This document shows, in pieces, positions 22,466 through 33,197 of a DNA stretch of 64,000 bases. Origin of the DNA: Gonatopus flavifemur (taxonomy: Eukaryota; Arthropoda; Insecta; Hymenoptera; Dryinidae). Below the pieces are notes generated by a model, which had not been told where the DNA came from, made no database searches, and saw only the letters and a list, made by a program, of their open reading frames with translations. A program made the position numbers and the translations under genes. The stretch lies in assembly GCA_018340375.1 (NCBI GenBank), contig JAFFJZ010000003.1:52731006-52795005 (forward strand), given 5' to 3'. Within the stretch, counting starts at the first letter, position 1, and every line of letters starts with the position of its first letter.

Positions 22466-22740
22466 TTATCCCAATCTTGGCATTACCCAGAATCAACGGC
22501 GTGGACGTGTGGGGAACCTGATTCCTTGTGTGTGTGTGAGTAGGTTTGTGTGGGTATGGGTGGGTGAGTGGTTGTGTGTGGGTGTGTGCGTGGGCCGTTG
22601 TGTTTCGGTGTGGGTGTGTGGGTGGTTGTTTGTCGGTGTGGGTGTGTGGGTGGTTGTGTGTCGGTGTGTGTGGGTGGATGTGGGTGTGTGCGTGTGTGGA
22701 AGTGTGTGTGAGTGAGTGTGGGTGGGTGGTTGATTTGATC
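22466..22740. repeat. GT-rich microsatellite, left inverted arm
   Basis: CCAATCTTGGCATTACCCAG followed by (GT)n, GGGTGG and GTGTGGGTG motifs. The reverse complement is found at 23955-24145, directly in front of the LINE ORF1 start. Large GT-rich frames on both strands are artefacts of the simple repeat. Confidence 0.85.
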
Positions 22741-22890
22741 GTATGGGCCTTCGTAGGACTATTCTTATCGATACTCACTCACGTGCGCGTATTCGGCATC
22801 GATTATTCTCAGGTTCATTCCATGCTTTTCATTTTCAAAGTCGGTGATTTACCCAAGGTATCAGGTATTTGAATCATCCGTTGATCGGAG

Positions 22891-23908
22891 ATGTCACTTT
22901 CAGAGGAAGAACGAATCATTATCTTAATGATGCGTGGCTGCGGAGATCGCCAACGGGAGTCTCCTTAGATACTATCTCCAAAACAATCAAATGTTCTTCA
23001 GAAACTAGGAGTGTTAACGATCGCCCGAGATGTGCCAGGCCACGCAAAACCACTAACCCTGATATTGCGGTGGAGGTCATACAATCATTTGTTGAGGACC
23101 CGCACACCTCCATCCGTAAAGCTTCACAAGCTCATGATATTAGTCGCCGCTCAATTCAGCGCATTCTTAAAACTGCGCAGTTCCATCCCTCCAAAATCAA
23201 ACTTGTGCAAGAATTACTTGAGGATGATTTTGACCGTCGCTTGCAATTTTGCGAAACCTTTATGGAAATGATCGATGAAGATCCTCACCTGTTAGACAGG
23301 GTTGTTTTTTCGGACGAGGCCACTTTTTGCCTAAATGGCAACGTCAATAGACACAATTTCAGATATTGGAGCGACGAGGATCCTCATTGGACGACCGAAT
23401 CGAAAACTCAATATCCAAAAAAATGGAATGTTTGGGCGGGGATAATGGGGAATCAGGTTATAGGGCCATTTTTCATTGAAGGGAATCTCACAGCTGTAAA
23501 ATATTTGGATTTGCTTCGGGATCACAGTGTCCCTTCGATTTTGAATATTGCTGGTGATAATTTCGATACGGCGTGGTTCCAGCAAGATGGGGCACCAGCT
23601 CATTTTGGCATTTAGGTGAGGCATTTCCTCGATGAGACATTTCCAAACCGATGGATTGGGCGGAGGGGAAAAATTGAGTGGTCGCCCCGATCTCCAGACC
23701 TTACGCCATTGGATTTTTTTTGTGGGAATTCCTAAAAGATCGAGCGTACTGCACAAAACCTGCAAATTTGGACGAGTTGCGACAGAATATCATCGACGAA
23801 ACAGGGTTGATCACTCCACAAATGTTGGGAGAAGTCAAACGGAGTTTTTATGAGCGATTAGCGAGCTGTCAGAAAGTTGGAGGACACCAGTTCGAACAAT
23901 TGCGATAG
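22891..23908 (+). pseudogene. mariner/Tc1-superfamily transposase (DDxD), broken
   Basis: The start ATG at 22891 opens MSLSEEERIIILMMRGCG, then a frameshift near 22950 moves the reading to the frame that carries the HTH region (RPRCARPRKTT, ISRRSIQRILK). The catalytic core shows FSDEATF (first D), FQQDGAPAHF (second D) and RSPDLTPLDFFLW (third D), about 34-37 residues after the second. An in-frame TAG lies at 23613, just after APAHFGI, and an extra T in a T-run after TPLDF shifts the frame again; the C-terminus ends at 23908. The family cuts and pastes DNA at TA sites. It is flanked by GT-rich inverted arms instead of its own right terminus, which I do not see. Confidence 0.9.
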
Positions 23909-23954
23909 TGTGCCGAGCGTATGATCGTTGATGATGATCGTTCGAACCGACAAA

Positions 23955-24145
23955 AAAAACCGCACGCACACACACACACACACTCAACCACACACACACA
24001 CACACCTACTCACAACCACACCCACACACAACCACTCACCCACCCATACCCACACGCACCCACACAAACCTACTCACACACACACAAGGAATCAGGTTCC
24101 CGACACGTCCACGCCGTTGATTCTGGGTAATGCCAAGATTGGAAA
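23955..24145. repeat. CA-rich microsatellite, right inverted arm
   Basis: Mirror image of 22466-22740: (CA)n, CACCCACC motifs, then CTGGGTAATGCCAAGATTGG. The ATG inside this arm (24130) is the apparent start of the LINE ORF1, so the arm is probably the 5' leader of that LINE. Confidence 0.85.
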
Positions 24146-24984
24146 GGATGGAAAGAGAGGACGTGGAGAAACTGGTGAACGCGATGATGGAGGAAAAACT
24201 GATTAAAAGAGAAGAAGATTGGGTAAGAAGAATGGAGGAGAAAGTGAAGGGAGAAGTCAAAAAGAAGGAGATAAAATAATGGAGGGAATAATAGAAAAGA
24301 TGGGAGTTTGGCTGAAGGAGATGAAGGGAGGAGGAGAAAGAGGAAGAACGGAGGAGCTGCCTCTAACGGAAGAAGAAGTCACCAAGGAGGAGACGACGGT
24401 AAGGAAGAAGGAAGAATTACCGACAAGGAAGGAAAATAAGGAGTCGATAAGGAAGAAAGCAGGAGGGAGAGATAAGGAATGCCATCTGCCGGAAGACGGG
24501 AGAAGCGGGAGTAGTAGAGAGAAAAAGAGGGAAGGGGAAGAGAAGGAGGAAGAAGAACGAGAGGAAAAAAAAGGAGCTAGTGAAGAAGAGGGAAGAGGAG
24601 AAAAAGGAGAAAGAAGACTCGGAAGAAGAAAGGAGGGAACGAGAAAAGATGAGACGGGAGGAATGGAAGGAGAGGGACAGAAGATGGAGAAAGAGGAACG
24701 TTATAGTGCGGGGATGGGGGGCAAGGGCAATAAAAGAAAATGCAAGGTTGCTGGAAGTTTTAGAGGAAAGAATGGGGTTGGATATGAGGGTGGAAGAAAT
24801 GAGGAAAATAGGAAGGGAAGGGAAGGACACGTGGATTAGGTTGGAGAGTGAGGACACGGTAGGATTAATGATGGAAAGGAAGGACGGTTTGAAGAGCTTA
24901 GGGATATACGTGAACGAGGACTTAATGAGAGAAGAGAGATATAAGTGGAGAAAGGAAGAGGAAGAAGAAGAGGAGATCGAATGA
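24130..24984 (+). pseudogene. Non-LTR retrotransposon ORF1 (coiled coil plus RRM-like), two frameshifts
   Basis: ORF1 proteins of L1/R1-like LINEs bind RNA and chaperone reverse transcription. The start MPRLERMEREDVEKLV at 24130 opens a charged coiled-coil region that is cut by a stop at 24277. The reading continues in another frame (IMEGIIEKMGVWLKEMK) with extreme Glu/Lys/Arg content. It returns to the first frame near 24560 and ends with an RRM-like segment: KRNVIVRGWG, LLEVLEERMGLDM, VEEMRKIGREGKDTWIRLE. This arrangement (basic coiled coil, then RNVIVRG) is familiar from hymenopteran and other insect LINEs. The stop is at 24982-24984. No ORF2 follows. Confidence 0.75.
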
Positions 24985-25453
24985 AAGGGACAGCGGCAAG
25001 AGGAGAGAGAGAGAGAGAAGAAGGGAGATGAACAGGAGTGCAGGGAGGAAAAAGGAGGAATGGGGGGACAAGTGATGAGTTGGGGAGTTTTCAGTGCAGT
25101 AAAGAGGAGAAAAATGACAGTATTGTTTGTTTTTATATTCCGATGGAGACGTTTTGAATCGAGAGTGAGTTAGGGAGTTTGTGAAAAGAGGGAAAGGGTT
25201 TTATTTATCTGTATTTGTATGGTTTTCTTTTGTAATTCGATGTAGATTTTTGAGTGTTATGAGAGAGATAACATGTTTTTTTTGTTTGCTTTTTTGTTCT
25301 TCCATGGTCTGAATTGTGTTCTTTTTTTTGTGTTAGAGGAGCAGGTAGAAGTGTTTGGAGGGGGGAGAAAATTGTAAGGGGGCGGCGCTCTTGAAACGAT
25401 GTAAAGGGGCGCCGACAGAATATAAATACATACATACTTACATACATACATAC
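24985..25453 (+). mobile_element. LINE 3' region with TACA-type tail, ORF2 missing
   Basis: Only about 470 bases separate the end of ORF1 from a (TACA)n-like tail at 25425-25453. There is no endonuclease or reverse transcriptase sequence in any frame. Together with ORF1 this forms a half-LINE (about 24.0-25.45 kb) comparable in organisation to HAL1 elements of mammals. Confidence 0.65.
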
Positions 25454-26160
25454 CATTTTCAGAGATGAAAAACGAGTTCTATAGAATTTTCTGACACTCA
25501 TCAAAGTGACTACAACACACTAATTACACCCAGAGATCCACATAATTTTGGAGGACAATATTTCTCAATGGAAGAAAATTATAGAAAATTATCGAAATTT
25601 CAATACAACGATAAACAGAAATTTGTAGAGTAATGTAAAAATGTCAAAAGTAATATTTTTAGACAAATTTTTATAGCATTCTACATTTTCGTACAATTTT
25701 CTATACAAAAATTCTGCAAATTTTCCAAAGCGTTCGAAATTTGACACTTAAGCAGAAAAATCTGAAGAATTTCGGAGAATTTTAAAGAAAAATATTGTCA
25801 TTGGGAATTAGCGACGTGAAATTATATTATTGTGTCTCATCATCCAACAATATAGTAGAATTTCCTGAGTTTATCCATCATAGTTTAATTTTATAGAATA
25901 TAGGTATATTTTATCTACATATCTCCTATCAATCAGCTGTGGAGAAAGTGATCAACTACATAATGGTTTAAAGTTCGTAATTTCTACAACTTTCTACCGT
26001 TTCATATGCTTCCAGAAAACACAAGAGTAAAGAAAGGGAGGACAAGGATTTTCGTATTCAAAGTAATCACCAACTCTAAATTAAGTTGAGGCTCAAAATA
26101 TTCCCAAATTCAAAACATAATGTGGAGGCAGAAACCATATGACGAATTATCTGCATCTCA
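25454..26160. other. No recognisable gene
   Basis: Very AT-rich sequence. A loose inverted similarity exists between GACAATATTTCTCAATGG (25554) and AATATTGTCATTGGG (25792), possibly a decayed foldback. Nothing firm. Confidence 0.35.
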
Positions 26161-28330
26161 AAGTATCGACGCCGAAAAGCCATTCTCAATACTCAAGACA
26201 TCAATTCATTTTCAGATGTACCCAGGCAGGAAGGGAAAACAATTAATATAGGGCATGTTGATGATAATCATCCAGGAGAAATCCCGATTGACACGAAAGA
26301 AAAGAATGATTCAACCGAACAAAGTGGAGTGCTTAGACATCAACGTACAATGCACATAAGTCAAGGTATTGAGGAGTTAAATTCATCTGACAAATCCGAT
26401 GAAAATGAAGATTTCACTGAAGATGATGATTTTACTGAGGATAATGATTTTACTGAAGATGGTGACATTTCTGACGTTAATTTTGATCTGAAGAAGTTTT
26501 TGGCCTCTTGGGCTATAGAGTGTGACGTACATCAACTCACTTTGAATAAATTAATCAAAGGTTCATGGCAGCATGGCCATCCAAACATCCCAACTGACGC
26601 TAGGACATCACTGAGAACACCAAGGGAGAGCAAAGCTGAAAATACCCCATCAGGGTCCTATTTATATTATGGGTTGCAAAATGCTCTGAAAGGTCATCTG
26701 ATGAGTTCGGAATACAGAATCAAGTGTCTCCAAAACTCTATCAAGATTAATTTGAGTATTGATGAGCTCCCATTATCTAAAAGCTCAAAGAGCCAGCTTT
26801 GGCCCCTTTTGGGTCAGATTGTGTATGATGCATCACGAGATGAGGTTCCATTTTTCATTGCTTCATTTCACGGGTATGGGAAACCCAAAGAAGCAGAAGA
26901 AATTCTAAATAAATTTATTGAAGAGTATAAGGAAATAAGAACTAAAGGATTCAATTATTTGGGAAAAACATATGAAATAGAGATCAACGTAATTATATGT
27001 GGTGCGCCAGCAAGATCTTTCGTAACAGGCACTAAAAGTCATACGGACTACAGTGGCTGTGGTAAATGCGAGGATGAGGGTGAGTGGAGGGATCACAAGA
27101 TGCTGTTCCTTGAAGAGAACGCTCCATTACGTACGGATGAAAAATTTTCATCGCGTATCGATGAAGAACACCATATTAGTGATTCACCATTCGAAGAAAT
27201 AAACTTAAACATGGTTACTCAGTTCCCTTTAGACTATACCCAAGTAGCACCAGGATATACTATGAACGTTCTTCGAATATTCGAAATATATTCTATGCAT
27301 ATTCCAATGAGACCGTTTCATAGGTGCTATGCATATTCATCGAACGTATGTAACCGAATATACGACAGCCCGTTGATTGAACGTCGATTGAATGTATATC
27401 GTAGATTTCGAATGTACTGTGTACGTTCTAAGTATATTTAAAACAGTCTCATTCGAACATTCTATGAACATTCATTATATGTTCGTATCTCATCCGTACA
27501 TTCTACGAACGTTTCTAATTCGTATATACTTCGAAATTCTGTTGCTGCTTGGGTATGCACTTGATATGTCTTGGAGTAGTAAAATTACTCCTCAGAATAT
27601 GGTTGCAGGGACGTATTAACATAAAATTCAGTGCCCATCAAATTTCTGAAATATCTAACACTTTGATCTCTTTTACTCCTTGGGTACCTGTGGAATTTGG
27701 AAGAAAACCCAGAACTTTACTAAGTTCATATCTACCATCTGATTATTTTAAGCACTTCTACACATTGCAATGCGCAAGTTTTATTCTATGCCATCCCACA
27801 GATTGTAAAGAAAATGGAGAGTACGCTAATTCTTTGTTGCTCAATTTTGTCCAAAACTTCAAAATATTGTACGGTGAAGAGTACGTAACATACAATGTAC
27901 ATAACCTAATTCACTTATATGCTGATGTTGAAAAATACGGTTGCCTCGACATGTTCAGTGCTTTTCCTTTTGAAAACTGTTTCCAGACTGTGAAAAGATT
28001 AGTTAAAAACAGCGATTAACCGTTGGCTCAGTTATATCGACGATTTACTGAGAAATCTAAAAACATAATAACAAAGAAAGACCTCAGCCCTAATTATCCG
28101 AAACTTTTGGAACCATCTACAGACTCATTACCATTCAATTGTACGTATGCACATGCTGAAATTCAGTTCAACGGTTTCATTTTGAAGTCTACAAAAGAAG
28201 CAGATACTTGTTGCTATACAGAAGATAATCGAATACTGGAAATCAAGCACATTGGATTCCAAAACGATGAACCAGTTGTCCTCGCTGGAGAATTGAAAAA
28301 TTCTGTATCTATTCCAGGATACCCCTAAAA
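26161..28330 (+). pseudogene. CACTA-like transposase (Transposase_21/DUF4218-type), split by a MITE
   Basis: The frame is open from 26143, and clear family similarity starts near LKKFLASWAIE. Conserved motifs in order: SIDELPLSKSSKSQLWP, FHGYGKP, VIICGAPARSFV, a GCGKCEDEG Cys cluster, FPLDY, MHLICLGVVK, EFGRKPRT, NVHNLIHLYADV, FSAFPFEN. These match transposase-like proteins that are abundant in arthropods and cnidarians and usually labelled uncharacterised; an RNase-H-like catalytic core with the Asp of DELP and of PLDY is likely. The MITE at 27239-27553 sits exactly between the Y codon of FPLDY and the M codon of MHLICLG. A further TAA at 28018 interrupts the frame, after which AQLYRRF continues to 28328. 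Faint similarity goes on to about 28470. No catalytic partner or TIR was found. Confidence 0.75.
27239..27553. mobile_element. MITE with CCCAAG ends, TA TSD, inserted in a conserved codon pair
   Basis: Ends CCCAAGTAGCA and TGCTGCTTGGG are imperfect inverted repeats. TA flanks both (27237-27238 and 27554-27555). Taking out 27239-27553 plus one TA would rejoin GAC TAT and ATG CAC in frame, so the TSD assignment is secure. The interior carries many GAACGTTC/ACGTTC-like words. Confidence 0.92.
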
Positions 28331-28470
28331 CTCTCAAGATTCACGTATTCATATAGGAAATCAGTGGAAAGATCTTCAAGTCCACAAAGTGAAAGAAACT
28401 CAACAGAGCAGTTAGACTTCCCTATGGAGATACATTCTGTATTTTCCCACTTCTTAATACATGTCAATGA

Positions 28471-29246
28471 AGTGAGTTTTTATGTTTTTATGAATGTAAA
28501 TATATGTTATATAAAAGTTCACAAGATAAGTTCATAGTAAAAATAATCCAATTACATAATATAGTGAGAGGTTCTTATACAATATATTTATAATTGTCAT
28601 CAACGTCGTATGGGAATTACATACATAAAACATCTTTTAGAAAGTTCTCTGGTGGAAAAGTTTCACTGAAAATCTGAAATTTTGTGAGATTTTCAAAGAA
28701 TTTCAGAGGTATTCATAGTTCATAGTTTCAGAGAGTTCCAGTGATGTTCAGAACAATTCAAAGTTCTCTGGAGATATTCATAGACATGAGAAGAATTTTT
28801 ATTTATTTCAATGAAATGGTATAACATAAGGCAGATGCTTTTATTGCACGCATAAAAATAAAATTATATAATATACCTAGTAACAAATGGTAATATTTTT
28901 ACATTGTTTATGTGGTTTTCTGCGATGATTGGTGTGCTGTGGTACTAGAAAATTGGATCGATTTTATCAACAATACCACTAGATTTCCTACGTCAAGTAT
29001 AAACTTATCGAAATTGAAGCCTTCGCTATTAGAGCCGCTGGACAACTGGTACACAGAGAAAAGTTTATATTAAAGATTACTATATTTTTATGGTACTCGT
29101 GGGATATACTTTATTATGGGGCTTAGAACTATATTTATTGCAAATTATAACATATTCATCTCCAACCTCACGAGAGAGTATGGTAAGTGCTCGTATATTT
29201 GTGGTTCATAAAGACATAATCAAGTATATCCTAAAAGTACAATATA
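28471..29246. other. No recognisable gene
   Basis: AT-rich sequence with repeated words such as TTTCAGAG and TTCATAG around 28650-28790. Nothing supported. Confidence 0.35.
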
Positions 29247-30144
29247 CACTGAAAAAAAAGTTTTGGTGATGGTAACAAAAGTGTTTTGTTGTTTGATTTC
29301 TCATAACCATACTATGTAATTTGGTCAAGGGAACTAAAAGGATAAATCATTTTGTACCTCGAACTATACCGATTTCGATTGTTTGGTTGAGTCAAGTACA
29401 TTTCTTGGTTACCCACATCCTCTGAAAAAAACATATTGTTTGGTTGTTTTCACAAAACTTACGCGGTTTTGTTCCACAAACAAAATAATTTTGTCACTCC
29501 ATAATGACTTCATCTTTGTAGTGAAAATATTCTTTTGCATTTCTGAAACGTAAATTCACATGAAAAGTTTTGTGTCGTTAATAAAATAATACATTCCTGC
29601 ATGGAAGAATACTTTGATTTATTACAATCATATAAACTCGTGCCCTGAGATGCATTGTTAATTGAATCTTACAAGGAGATGTCGCAAGAGCCCGGAGCTA
29701 CTTTTTAATGAAAGTCATGTGTACGTGTACCATAGATAAAAATCATCCTCACTCCAATCCTAACACGCCTCAGTATTTGAAGTTCGAGTTTGAAACATGA
29801 ACACAACTTGATATATGCAAAGAAGGTCACCATCATCCAAGTGATCGGCAGTGGCTTGAGTGATAGAGCCTCCGCTTCCAGTCCCGAAGACCTGTGTTCA
29901 AGTCTGCTGGTGGTGATTTTTTTTTCAATCTGACCCATGATTTTCTCATCAGGACAAAATATTTTCAGTCTGCGGACGATATGATTTGGTTTCCCAAGCA
30001 AAATGTATTTACCTAGAAACCAAAGGTGTGCAACAAAGAAATAATATGGTTTTCAACAAAACGTTTGGTTGATCACATTTCAACAACATTCTTTCGTTGA
30101 AACAACAAAAGTTTTGTTGTTTTAACAAAACATTTTTTTCGGGG
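29247..30144. mobile_element. About 0.9-kb MITE-like element, TA-flanked, AACAAAA-rich ends
   Basis: The left end CACTGAAAAAAAAGTTTTG corresponds to the complement of the right end CAAAACATTTTTTTCGGGG, allowing mismatches. TA occurs on both sides (29245-29246, 30145-30146). Both subterminal zones are full of AACAAAA / TTTTGTT words. It probably separates the first exon remnant at 30209 from its upstream exons. Confidence 0.65.
29847..29914 (+). other. tRNA-like sequence (possible SINE head)
   Basis: CAGTGGCTTGAGTGATAGAGC resembles an A box (TGGCnnAGTGG), and GTGTTCAAGTCTG about 33 bases further resembles a B box (GGTTCGAnTCC) with two changes. TCACCATCA upstream and TGGTGGTGA downstream could pair like an acceptor stem. 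It is too degenerate for a functional tRNA. Confidence 0.35.
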
Positions 30145-30208
30145 TAAATATGTTAATATCTAATATAAAATTTTTACTGTGTACACGTACGAAATAAAAA
30201 AAAAGTAG

Positions 30209-30367
30209 GACCCTTTACTACTTATGAAGAAGCACAGGAAGTTGAAAAACGATGCCAAGATATTTCAACGTCTGACGAGACAACTTTGAAAGAATTTTTG
30301 AATGGAAAAACAGTAAAAAAACGTCCCATTGAACAACGAAAGATTTATACTGACGATGATTACGCAG
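30209..30367 (+). pseudogene. Exon A of a three-exon gene remnant
   Basis: Open frame PFTTYEEAQEVEKR...RKIYTDDDYA ends at a good donor (GCAG|GTGAGT) in phase 1. The 5' boundary is unclear: an AG at 30207-30208 has a purine-rich, non-typical tract before it, and the MITE at 29247-30144 probably removed the true upstream context. Proteins with the YEEA...KR pattern accompany CACTA-like and DUF4806-type genes in arthropods, which suggests it is the partner gene of the pseudogene at 26161-28330; that is inference. Confidence 0.5.
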
Positions 30368-30778
30368 GTGAGTTTTTGGAAGTTAATAAATTGCTTTAGA
30401 TAAATTTAATGTTGAGGGTAAAAATGTTAACTGGACCTACATGTATTTTCTTAGAGCGCGATTTCCAATTCTTGTCTTGAATTGTCTTGTAGTTTATGTT
30501 TTCAATGCATTGAGATATAATATTTCTTGGATTCGAGTGAATATCATCGGATGAGTATCAAAAATTCGATGAACATAACATCTGTGATAAAAATTGTCTT
30601 CACTTCTGTTATTGGATTCAATTATGTTTCATTTCGAGTTTTTGATGCTCTCCTATTTCGAATATTCGATTATACCATGAACTGATTATAAGACATTAAT
30701 CAAATTCTCATAATCTTTTAGTTACAGCAATTTCCTTGTCCATTTCTATGATTCTATCATCCTTCTTATATTATCCAG

Positions 30779-30969
30779 ATACTCCAACTAAAACATCCAA
30801 ACTTATGATAAAACCTATTCCATCGAACTACAAACCCAAGATGAAAGAAAATGTCAATCCCTCAGTACATACAACATTCTCCACTTCTGAACCAACGTCA
30901 CCTGTAAAACTGATTTCTAAAGAAAATCAAGGAAATAAACACTATTCTTCCTGTGCTGTCAACCGAAAC
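30779..30969 (+). pseudogene. Exon B of the three-exon gene remnant
   Basis: The acceptor TTATATTATCCAG precedes ATACTCC. The single base left over from exon A plus AT makes a clean Asp codon and the frame then runs DTPTKTSKLMIKPIPSNYK to CAVNRN, ending at donor AAC|GTAAGA in phase 0. A Pro/Ser/Lys-rich linker by composition, without a known domain. The agreement of phase with exon A supports real splicing rather than chance ORFs. Confidence 0.55.
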
Positions 30970-31381
30970 GTAAGATTTTTACTAATACGCATACAATGCT
31001 TATTTTGCAAATGTCACTGAAATTGTGGCAAATATATATTTTGTCGAGTAAAAATCCCATGTTCAACATTCTCCCATACAACCTTGTTAAACAAACCTAT
31101 TGAATCTTACCAAATCTAATTGAATCTTGTACGATGTTCTGGTTGAAGCCAAATTGGGAATTTTAAATGAAATTTGGTTAGATTAAATGAGCAATTTCAA
31201 TGCGAAACTTATTACATCTTGCCAAATCGTATTGAATCCTGGACACAGTTCTTGCCAGATCCCATTCGATTTGATTTGAGTGGATTTTTTAAACCAGGAC
31301 ATTGAAAGGGAGAATATATTGGTTTCATAAACGAATGAGTATCATGTTCTTATAACATATTTTCAAGAATTCAATCCTCAG

Positions 31382-31696
31382 GTTGATAATTCTATAAATA
31401 TTCAATCAATCGCTCGTAACCAACCAATCGCAAATTCTGTTCCGGGAACCTTAAAAGGTCATCCCTTCTTTTTATACGTCGAAAATTCATCAGATGAGGA
31501 AGACATCGATGAAAATTCTAACCGCAGTGAACCAACAAGAACAAATAATGAAAATGCAGATAACAGCGGAGCCAGTTACATGGATGATAACGATTATGTA
31601 CAACATCAGTACATTGTGAACACAAAATCATCATCGAATCCACCCCCAACAAATGATGGTAATGATGACCCATACAATTTTAATCAACTTCCCAGG
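31382..31696 (+). pseudogene. Exon C of the three-exon gene remnant
   Basis: The acceptor CAATCCTCAG is followed in phase 0 by VDNSINIQSIARNQP, then an acidic, Asn/Asp-rich stretch (SSDEEDIDENSN, DDNDYVQHQY), ending in FNQLPR at donor AGG|GTAAAA. No stop interrupts the three exons. The expected C-terminal domain is missing: the sequence after the donor is soon taken over by the repeat element at 31897. The gene is therefore a 3'-truncated remnant or has a far exon outside this stretch. Confidence 0.5.
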
Positions 31697-32086
31697 GTAA
31701 AAAAACTAAATGAACCCAAACAGTTTGAACGTAATTTGTTTAGATTCTAAATGAAACTAAACGATTTAATTCCATTTACTAGGTATTTTTGTCCAAATTT
31801 TTACCGGGGTTCAAATTCAGTTCCGTAGTTATGCTTTTATTTTCACAAAGTAAACTTAATCTGTGTTTGCCACTTTCTAATACAATAAAACAATAACAGG
31901 GTGTCCACAAACTTTGAGAAAATGAATTCCCTGACTTTTCCCTGACTATCAAGTCCAATTTCCCTGACCAGAATGTTTTATTTCTAATATTGATATTATA
32001 TGATATATTCACCCTTTCTTGTCTGTCTTATTCTATTTTTTCTCTAACTATGAGATCAAAAACCTGTAATCAGTTATGCAATACTA

Positions 32087-32424
32087 TCCCACACAGCACT
32101 CGTTGTCTAAAAGATATCTCAAGAAATAATTGAGAACAATGCAAGGAGTCTTATGCAACATGAATAGACATCTTTCAGAAGTCTCAAACTGTTGTTACTT
32201 CTAAAAGATATCTTCAAGGACGTTTTCAGGAACCTTTCAAAATTTCCTAAAAGATATCTTACAGATAATTCCCAAAGGTTTCTGAAAACGTTCTTGAAGA
32301 TATCTGTCAGAAATAAAAACAGTTTGAGACTTCTAAAAGATATCTATTCATGTTGCATAAGACTTCTTACATTGTTCTCAATTATTCCTTGAGATATATT
32401 TTAGACAACGAGTGCTGTGTGGGA
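32087..32424. mobile_element. Palindromic MITE (TCCCACACAGCACTCGTTGT ends), TA TSD
   Basis: The element is a palindrome from TCCCACACAGCACTCGTTGT to the complementary ACAACGAGTGCTGTGTGGGA, with TA on both sides (32085-32086, 32425-32426). The arms repeat AAAAGATATCT words. A diverged partial copy is at 58803-59062. Confidence 0.88.
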
Positions 32425-32644
32425 TATTATGAAGATAATTCGGAAAATAATAGCCAGGCAATTATAAAATATATTGACTTTTATTTCATCACATCGATTT
32501 CATGTGAAACTTGCTAATGATATCAATTGCTTTGCAATCCATGCTTTTATAGTATTGTAGTTATAAATTTGTGTATTTGAAATACAATAACTTTACACCG
32601 TCAAAGTACAGGAGAAAAATGAGTAATCCAAATTTTTGTTGACT

Positions 32645-32870
32645 GGGTACGTCACTTTTGGACGGAGCACAAATTCGAAAAAAATTCGTATACTGGATTT
32701 TGATAATTCGTCGACTCTTCCCATTATTTCGACGATAACATTGAAATTTTCTACTCAAGTGAATTCCATTGTTGAAACAATGGACGATGTCACCGAATTA
32801 TTTAAATCTAGTGTACGAATTTTTCTCGAATTTGAGATCCTCTCAAAAGTGACATAGTTAACGAAAATTC
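32645..32870. repeat. Foldback sequence, about 100-bp arms
   Basis: GTCACTTTTGGACGGAG...AAATTCGAAAAAAATTCGTA at the left is mirrored by TACGAATTTTTCTCGAATTTGAG...TCAAAAGTGAC at the right. The arms are roughly 80% alike. Non-coding. Confidence 0.7.
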
Positions 32871-33197
32871 GGTCGAATAATTTTCTCCGTGTACGGAAAG
32901 TGTCCATGCGATTTTCGTTAGTTTTCTTTCCGTGTAGTAATAAATTTTGGATCTGGAATTCAGCCTTGAACACACAATTTCATTTCTTGACAAACTTCTG
33001 AAGTTGAAAAAATATGAATTTAAACTTTTATTTTATTGAAATACAAAACTACCAGGAAAAATGCTTCTTTCCCCACTTTTTGAATAATTCCCTGACTTTC
33101 CAGATTTTCTTGTGGATTCCCTGACTTTCCCTGACCGATTTTTACTTCCCTGACTTCCCCCTGGCTTTCCCTGACTTTCCAGAATGTAGACAACCTG

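Larger units (their letters stand above)
31897..33197. mobile_element. TTCCCTGACTTTCC-rich element with CAGGGTGTCCACA-like ends
   Basis: The left end CAGGGTGTCCACAAACTTTG resembles the complement of the right end (CAGGTTGTCTACATTC). Next to both ends lie several copies of TCCCTGACTTTCCCTGAC, a word common in arthropod repeat DNA. Coding sequence is absent. It contains the MITE at 32087-32424 and an inverted repeat at 32645-32870. Confidence 0.55.

Noticed and set aside
22437..22872. Long His/Thr-rich and Val/Cys/Gly-rich frames on both strands
   Set aside because: They are translations of a GT/CA microsatellite; all frames stay open because of the repeat composition.
24417..24857. 146-codon Ser/Phe-rich minus-strand frame
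   Set aside because: It is the antisense of the purine-rich LINE ORF1, open only because of composition.
25205..25504. 99-codon minus-strand ORF across the LINE tail
   Set aside because: It includes the TACA microsatellite translated as VCMYVSMYV; no real gene.
29705..30001. 98-codon minus-strand ORF in the AACAAAA-ended element
   Set aside because: It overlaps the tRNA-like block and shows no protein motif.
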